Shown here piece by piece: positions 5,088-9,231 of a stretch of 9,231 nt of DNA. The DNA is from Streptomyces roseochromogenus subsp. oscitans DS 12.976. GTDB lineage: Bacteria > Actinomycetota > Actinomycetes > Streptomycetales > Streptomycetaceae. The stretch covers positions 6,790,945 to 6,800,175 of the forward strand of contig NZ_CM002285.1 in the NCBI RefSeq assembly GCF_000497445.1, read 5' to 3'. The translations under genes and the position numbers were made by a program. The notes below the pieces were generated by a model. That model worked only from the letters and a program-made list of their open reading frames with translations. It was not told where the DNA came from and made no database searches. Each line of letters opens with the position of its first letter. The first letter of the stretch is position 1.

Positions 5088-6996
5088 ACGTCAGCAATGC
5101 CGTCGCCGTGAAGTCGTCGGCCGCCTCGACGGTCTGCCAGGCGCCGACGTGGTCCCGGTAGCCGCCCCCGTGGCCGTTGAAGGCGGAGAAGGGGTCGCCC
5201 GTTCCGGCCGGGCACGGGCGCATGGCCGGGAAGGAGTTGAGTTCCTTCAGTTTGGCCGCGTCGTTGGGGCCGTTGACCACGCCGCCGACGAGGATGTCGC
5301 CCGTGCCCGTGAGGCTGCCCGCGAGGTTGGCGGCCTGGTGCTCCGGGCAGTTCGGGAAGGTGGACCCTTCTCCGATGACGAAGGACGATCCCCAGGCGTT
5401 GGCGCCCAGCGCCCAGTCGCGCTGCTGGGTGGCGAAACTGTCGTAACGGGAGTCGCCGGTGACCCGGTGGTACAGCAGCGCGGTGGTGGCCAGGCCGAAG
5501 GCGTGGGGCACGGAGTCGAAGTCCGTGTAGTCGGCACCCGCGCGGAAGGGGTCCCGGGCCGCGCGGGCCTGGCCGTCGTCGAGCTGCCGCTTGAGGTCGG
5601 CGACCAGCTGCGCGCGGCTGACCTCGCCGCTCGGCCGGCCGTCGTCGATCAGCTTCGCGAGATCGGCGTGTGCCAGGGCGCTGACGTCGCCCAGTCCGAG
5701 GGTGCCGAGGTTGTCCGAGTTCAGGTACTGCTTGGCCCAGTGGCCGGCCTGACGCGACCATTCCTGTGTCCGGTCGTCGCCCAGAGCCTCGCCGGCCAGG
5801 GCCAGTTCCGCGGCTCCGAACTCCATGTCGTCCTCCCAGGACGACTCGGGGTAGAAACCGTGGGGAAACGCGGTGACCAGCTGGCCCTTCGGCGAGGTGT
5901 CGGCGAGTGCGTAGATCCGGGCGGCCTTCTCCAGTTCCGTGCGTGCCCGCTCCGGGGCGTCTACGGCGTCCAGTTGTGCGGCCAGCGCGAAGGCCGCGGC
6001 GACCCGCCCCGCGAGATTGGGGCTGATGGGCTCGCCGGGAGGTGCGGCCCGGAAGACCGGCCGGTGTTTGATCGTGTAGTCGGGGTCGCCGGGCCGGACC
6101 CGCATCGCGTCGTCGGCTTCGGGCAGCCGCCACACGTCGTGATCGGAACGCACCTTGCCGCTGCCGTCATCGGTGTCGCCCACGCCTATGCCGACCTGGA
6201 CGTAAAGGGTGCCGGAGGAGGCGTCCCACATCTTGTCCAGCCAGTCCAGCCCGTGGCGGGCCTCCTCGGCCGGCTTCGCACCGCCGGCCGGGGCCGTGCG
6301 CTGGGCCAGGAGGAGGCTCGCGGTGGCGTACGACGCGGTGTGCGTGAACTTCAGGAAGTCGCCGGCGTCGAACCAGCCGCCGGCGACGTCGACCGGGCCG
6401 CCCACGGGCTTGAGAGGTGCGAGCAGCCGCTCGGCGTCTTCACCGTAGACGGGGGTGTCATAGACCGTGGCCTGCCGGTCGGCCAGATGCGAGGGCTTGC
6501 GCCGCAGCACGCCGGGGTCCACTTCGGCTCCGTCGCGCTGCGCTGTGAAGAAGCGGACGTTGTCCTGGACGACCTTGTCGAACAGCTCGTGGGCGGGCGC
6601 CACACGGAACTTCGGCGAGGTCGCGTGGAGCGGGCCGGTGACCTCCACCTGGTAGCTGCCGGGAGTCGTGAGGCGGGACAGGTCCAGGGTGCGGACGGAG
6701 CCGTAGGTGCTGTTCCATCGCCCCGTGGAGGGCCCGGCCGTGCCGGACAGCACCTCCCTGCCGGAGGCGTCGAGTACCCGGAAGGGCGCCCGGTCGGCGG
6801 GGCGGGACGTCATCAAGTAGGCGTGCTTGGTCTCGCCGGGTGCGAAGCCGACCTGGTCGACGCGGACCACGGCGGCGGGCGGACCGGCGGTCGGGCCGGC
6901 TCCGGGACGGGACGGCGGCAAGCAGGAGACAGCGAGGACGGCGGTGGCGACACCGGCGACGGCCAGGACGATCACGCGATTGTGTTGCTCGGACAT
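5056..6996 (-). CDS. glycoside hydrolase family 9 lipoprotein (endoglucanase/exo-glucosaminidase type)
   Basis: Exported GH9 enzyme of 646 residues. The N-terminus has a lipoprotein signal (hydrophobic 8-23, then AVS-C with Cys25), so it should be anchored outside the membrane; a Pro/Gly-rich linker follows. Residues about 42-133 form an N-terminal Ig-like (CelD_N) domain (VRVDQVGFAPGETKHAYL). The catalytic domain starts near 137. GGWFDAGDFLKF (206-217) supplies the catalytic base pair D210/D213, the GH9 hallmark. QRDWALGANAWGSSFVIGEG (525-544) with PEHQ (551-554) matches the late substrate-binding region, and E624 in QTVEAADDFTATAL is the expected catalytic acid. All key residues are present, so an inverting beta-glycosidase is expected. 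GH9 includes cellulases and exo-beta-glucosaminidases, and I cannot choose the substrate. The ATG at 6996 lacks a strong ribosome site, but the signal peptide supports it. It lies downstream of a two-component system with a direct-repeat candidate operator at 7017-7036. Confidence 0.92.
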   Translation of the reverse strand: MSEQHNRVIVLAVAGVATAVLAVSCLPPSRPGAGPTAGPPAAVVRVDQVGFAPGETKHAYLMTSRPADRAPFRVLDASGREVLSGTAGPSTGRWNSTYGSVRTLDLSRLTTPGSYQVEVTGPLHATSPKFRVAPAHELFDKVVQDNVRFFTAQRDGAEVDPGVLRRKPSHLADRQATVYDTPVYGEDAERLLAPLKPVGGPVDVAGGWFDAGDFLKFTHTASYATASLLLAQRTAPAGGAKPAEEARHGLDWLDKMWDASSGTLYVQVGIGVGDTDDGSGKVRSDHDVWRLPEADDAMRVRPGDPDYTIKHRPVFRAAPPGEPISPNLAGRVAAAFALAAQLDAVDAPERARTELEKAARIYALADTSPKGQLVTAFPHGFYPESSWEDDMEFGAAELALAGEALGDDRTQEWSRQAGHWAKQYLNSDNLGTLGLGDVSALAHADLAKLIDDGRPSGEVSRAQLVADLKRQLDDGQARAARDPFRAGADYTDFDSVPHAFGLATTALLYHRVTGDSRYDSFATQQRDWALGANAWGSSFVIGEGSTFPNCPEHQAANLAGSLTGTGDILVGGVVNGPNDAAKLKELNSFPAMRPCPAGTGDPFSAFNGHGGGYRDHVGAWQTVEAADDFTATALLTFSLFARGVSD

Positions 6997-7016
6997 GCCA
7001 GAAGGCTGCCGACGGC

Positions 7017-7036
7017 ATCATGAGGAAATCGTGAGG
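7017..7036 (-). promoter_or_regulatory. direct-repeat candidate OmpR-type binding site upstream of the GH9 gene
   Basis: On the minus strand CCTCACGAT (7036-7028), then TT, then CCTCATGAT (7025-7017): two 9-bp copies with 8 matches and an 11-bp period, one helical turn. This is the usual layout of OmpR/PhoB-family sites. It ends 20 bp before the ATG. If the transcript is leaderless, the repeat covers the -35 region and CAGCCT (7008-7003) would be a weak -10. The OmpR-type regulator encoded at 8385-9080 is the likely ligand. Confidence 0.55.
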
Positions 7037-7113
7037 CGGCCCGCACAGCCCACATCGCCCGCGCAGCGCGTACAGCGCACACGGCTCCGCATCGCCCCTG
7101 CGCCATCGCGGCG

Positions 7114-8388
7114 TCACACGGGCGGACCGGATGATTCCCGCGGGATGACCAGTTCGGCTACGGCCCCGCCTCCGGGGGCGTCGCTGATGCGCGCGGTACC
7201 GGAGTGCAGATCGGCCACCCACCGCACAATCGCCAGCCCGATCCCCGTACCCCCTCCAGGTCCTGCCGCCCGACGGCCGAAGACCCGCTCCCGCGCGGCC
7301 GGGGCCACCCCTGGACCGTGGTCGCGCACGGCGACCCTGCCCTCCGCGACCACCACATCGACCCGGGCCCGCTCTCCTGGGGCAGCCCCGTGCTTGAGGG
7401 CGTTGTCGATCAGGTTGCGCACCGCCTGGGCCAGCAGTTCCGGATCGCCGTGCACGACCGTGGGCTCGGCCCGCACCGTCACCTCGGCGCCCGAGGCCGG
7501 TAGTTCGCCGACGACCTGCTCGACGACCTGGTCGAGCCGGAGCGCCGTCCGCTCCACCCGCTGCGTGCCGACCTGTACCCGCGCACGGGTCAGCAGGCCG
7601 GCCACCAGCCGCCCCATCTGATCCACCAGTCGCGTCGCGTCGCCCAGCGCCTTGGCGGACTCCCCCGGTGACCGCGCACCGGCCTCCGTGACCAGCCTGA
7701 GCGTGGCCAGTGGGGTGCGCAGCTCGTGGGCGGCCTCGGACAGGAACTGCTCCTGCTGGTCCAGGGCCCGCAGCGCGGGACGCATGCTCCGCCCCGACAG
7801 CAGATGGCCGGCGCCGGCCGCCGCGGTCACAAGCCCCAGACCGCCGAGGACGAGCCACCGCACGAGACGGTCATGGTCGCGTTGCCCCGCCGCAGGGTCA
7901 CCTACGGCGACGACCACCGCACCGATCCGGTCGTCGTCCCACACGGGTGCCGCCGCCAGCCGGACGGTCCGTCCGTCGGCGGCGGTACCCCGCTCCACGA
8001 CAGTCTCCTGGTCGTGTCTGGCCCGCTCACCGGCCTCGCTCAGCCCGGCCGGCCGTGGCAGGAGCGCGGGGCGGCGGGCGAAGCGCTGCCGCGCGTGGTC
8101 CGCCGCGTCCCACTCCACCACCGCCACCGCGGCCGGGCCCTGGACCAGGTCGTCCTCGCGCAGCGGCCCCAAGTGCAGTACGCCCTGGTCGTAGTAGACC
8201 GCACGGGCCAAGGCCGTAGCCCGCCGGTTGAGATCGCCGTCCAGCGCATCGGCGCGTGATCGGGCGTCGATCGCCAGCGCGACCGCGGCCAGAGCAGCCA
8301 GGCACACGGTGGTGGTCAACGTGAACAGGCCGGTCAGCATCCACCGCAGCCGCCTCAGCCGCGACACCGCCGGGCTGTCGGCGATCAC
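7114..8388 (-). CDS. two-component sensor histidine kinase
   Basis: Membrane histidine kinase of 424 residues. The GTG at 8388 is chosen because it overlaps the response regulator stop as GTGA and gives a normal short cytoplasmic N-terminus. TM1 is at about 16-40 (MLTGLFTLTTTVCLAALAAVALAI) and an external sensor region of roughly 135 residues spans 41-174, with no recognised ligand domain. TM2 is at about 176-197 (VRWLVLGGLGLVTAAAGAGH). Little linker follows, with no clear HAMP. H-box FLSEAAHELRTPLATL (215-230) gives phospho-acceptor H221. The ATPase has an N-box LAQAVRNLIDNALKHG (319-334), G1 VRDHGPGVAP (354-363) and G2 GGGTGIGLAIV (378-388). All catalytic motifs are intact. It is co-transcribed with the response regulator and followed 117 bp later by the GH9 gene, so it may sense a cell-wall or glycan-related signal; that is inference from context. 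Confidence 0.93.
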   Translation of the reverse strand: MIADSPAVSRLRRLRWMLTGLFTLTTTVCLAALAAVALAIDARSRADALDGDLNRRATALARAVYYDQGVLHLGPLREDDLVQGPAAVAVVEWDAADHARQRFARRPALLPRPAGLSEAGERARHDQETVVERGTAADGRTVRLAAAPVWDDDRIGAVVVAVGDPAAGQRDHDRLVRWLVLGGLGLVTAAAGAGHLLSGRSMRPALRALDQQEQFLSEAAHELRTPLATLRLVTEAGARSPGESAKALGDATRLVDQMGRLVAGLLTRARVQVGTQRVERTALRLDQVVEQVVGELPASGAEVTVRAEPTVVHGDPELLAQAVRNLIDNALKHGAAPGERARVDVVVAEGRVAVRDHGPGVAPAARERVFGRRAAGPGGGTGIGLAIVRWVADLHSGTARISDAPGGGAVAELVIPRESSGPPV

Positions 8389-9080
8389 CGGTCCACCGGT
8401 CCGCCGGCCGCCGGCCCCTCCCCGGCATCGATCACGAACCCCGCACCGCGCACGGTGCCGATCACCGCCGGGGCGCCGAGCTTGCGGCGCAGCTGCGCGA
8501 TCACCGCGTCCACCACGTTCGATGCCGGCTCCGCCATCTCGTCCCAGCAGCACTCGATCAGGTCGGTGCGCGACACCACCTGCCCGACCCGGGCCACGAG
8601 AAGTTCCAGAACCGCGAACTCCTTGGCGGTGAGCGTCAGCAGGACGCCTGAACGCCGCACCCGGCGTCGAGCCAGGTCCACTTCGAGGTCACCGACCACC
8701 GCCACGGGCGGGCGGGGCTGCTCGGCGCGCCGGCAGAGCGCACCGACGCGCGCGGCCAGCTCCGCGAACGCGAAGGGCTTGACCACGTAGTCGTCGGCGC
8801 CGTCATCGAACCCGGCCACTCGGTCCGCCACGGCATCCCTCGCCGTGAGCATCAGCACGGGAACCCGCGCACCCGCCCGGCGCAGGTCCCGGACCAGAGC
8901 CAGCCCATCCCCGTCGGGCAGCCCCCTGTCGACCACCAGGCAGTCGTACGCACTGACAGCGAGCTTGAGATCCGCCTCCGCCAGCCGGTCCGCGAGATCC
9001 ACCGCGAACCCGGCCGACCGCAGACCCGACAGCACCACCCGGCCGAGTTCCCGGTCATCCTCCACCACCAGCACGCGCAT
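8385..9080 (-). CDS. OmpR/PhoB-family response regulator
   Basis: Transcription factor of 231 residues. The receiver domain (1-115) has the acidic pair D8/D9, phospho-acceptor D51 in CLVVDRGLPDGDG, T79 in LMLTA and K101 in VVKPFAFAEL. The C-terminal winged-helix domain (about 127-218) shows DLEVDLARRRVRRSG, LTLTAKEFAVLELL, NVVDAVIAQLRRKL and the final hairpin IGTVRGAGFVID. This is a complete, canonical OmpR-type regulator. It overlaps the kinase start by 4 bp (GTGA) and is first in the operon. The upstream gap shows a plausible -10 only 7 bp before the ATG and no usable ribosome site, so translation may be leaderless. The direct repeat ahead of the GH9 gene is its best visible target; there is no similar repeat in front of its own gene. 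Confidence 0.95.
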   Translation of the reverse strand: MRVLVVEDDRELGRVVLSGLRSAGFAVDLADRLAEADLKLAVSAYDCLVVDRGLPDGDGLALVRDLRRAGARVPVLMLTARDAVADRVAGFDDGADDYVVKPFAFAELAARVGALCRRAEQPRPPVAVVGDLEVDLARRRVRRSGVLLTLTAKEFAVLELLVARVGQVVSRTDLIECCWDEMAEPASNVVDAVIAQLRRKLGAPAVIGTVRGAGFVIDAGEGPAAGGPVDR

Positions 9081-9087
9081 GGCCTTG

Positions 9088-9118
9088 AGCGTAGACGGCC
9101 ACAGGGAAGCGGTGTCAC
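9088..9118 (-). promoter_or_regulatory. candidate promoter of the response regulator operon, leaderless
   Basis: Minus strand: GTGACA (9118-9113) as -35, 19-bp spacing, TACGCT (9093-9088) as a TAnnnT -10, then 7 bases to the ATG at 9080. This fits an HrdB-type promoter with the transcript starting at or next to the start codon. The 19-bp spacing is on the long side. Confidence 0.4.
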
Positions 9119-9153
9119 GCGGCGGTGCTCCGGCCGCCGACGCCTCCGGCCGG

Positions 9154-9231
9154 TCAGGCCCCCGCGCGCTCGGCCAGCTCTGGGCGTTCGGCCAGCCGGT
9201 GGCCGGGCCGGGACAGGCCTGTGGCGGGGGC
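9154..9231 (-). CDS. possible C-terminal fragment of a further minus-strand gene, cut by the right edge
   Basis: An open frame enters from the right edge and ends at TGA (9156-9154), giving 25 residues that end LAERPELAERAGA. Third positions are almost all G or C (22 of 25 by my count), as in real genes here, and the orientation matches the operon downstream. The piece is too short to identify and could be chance in such GC-rich DNA. If real, it ends 73 bp before the response regulator ATG. Confidence 0.3.
   Translation of the reverse strand, partial: APATGLSRPGHRLAERPELAERAGA

Noticed and set aside
4954..7023. Very long plus-strand open frame of 689 codons
   Set aside because: It is the antisense of the GH9 gene, whose signal peptide, catalytic Asp pair and Glu are all in the minus-strand frame.
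8389..8553. Extension of the kinase upstream of its GTG to an earlier in-frame start
   Set aside because: The extra 55 residues are Arg/Gly-rich, overlap the response regulator completely, and lack any conserved feature; the GTGA overlap at 8388 is typical.

Overview
The window is high-GC actinobacterial DNA, almost certainly from Streptomyces or a close relative. The evidence is very strong G/C bias at third codon positions, a 2-methylisoborneol (2-MIB)-type terpene cyclase/methyltransferase pair, an Scr1/DUF397 regulator pair with an anti-sigma-like ATPase, and GTG starts with 4-bp stop/start overlaps. It holds eight genes (one cut by the left edge), plus a possible gene end at the right edge. 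There are no RNA genes, insertion sequences or CRISPR arrays that I can see.

Left part (1-3398, plus strand): a methylated-monoterpene module. A 5'-truncated terpene cyclase of the 2-MIB synthase family is followed by a complete geranyl diphosphate C-methyltransferase and then, past a small hairpin, by an FAD-dependent monooxygenase. In the known pathway the methyltransferase makes 2-methyl-GPP from GPP and SAM, and the cyclase turns it into 2-MIB. In Streptomyces such cyclases are often cargo of family 2B encapsulin shells encoded next door; any shell gene would lie left of this window. The cyclase is unusual. Its first metal-binding motif has lost both leading aspartates (GGHYAED) and the C-terminal Arg-Tyr pair is Arg-Ser, while the second metal motif (NDLYSMAKE) is intact. 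It also ends in a Pro/Glu/Ala repeat.

Middle part (3379-5087): a regulatory trio of the Scr1/Scr2 type. An HTH-DUF5753 regulator and a DUF397 protein are co-transcribed on the minus strand with an ATGA overlap, and a small HATPase protein is divergent on the plus strand. A perfect 11-bp inverted repeat lies in the divergent intergenic region. The DUF397 protein carries its WxKSxYSS...CVEVA half three times with an exact 60-bp period. The trio is joined to its neighbours on both sides by tail-to-tail overlaps of 20 and 32 bp.

Right part (5056-9080, minus strand): an OmpR-type response regulator and its sensor kinase (GTGA overlap), followed by a lipoprotein family 9 glycoside hydrolase. A 9-bp direct repeat with 11-bp period just upstream of the hydrolase looks like an OmpR-family binding site, so the two-component system probably controls the hydrolase. 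The response regulator appears to have a leaderless promoter. The last 78 bases may encode the C-terminus of another minus-strand gene.
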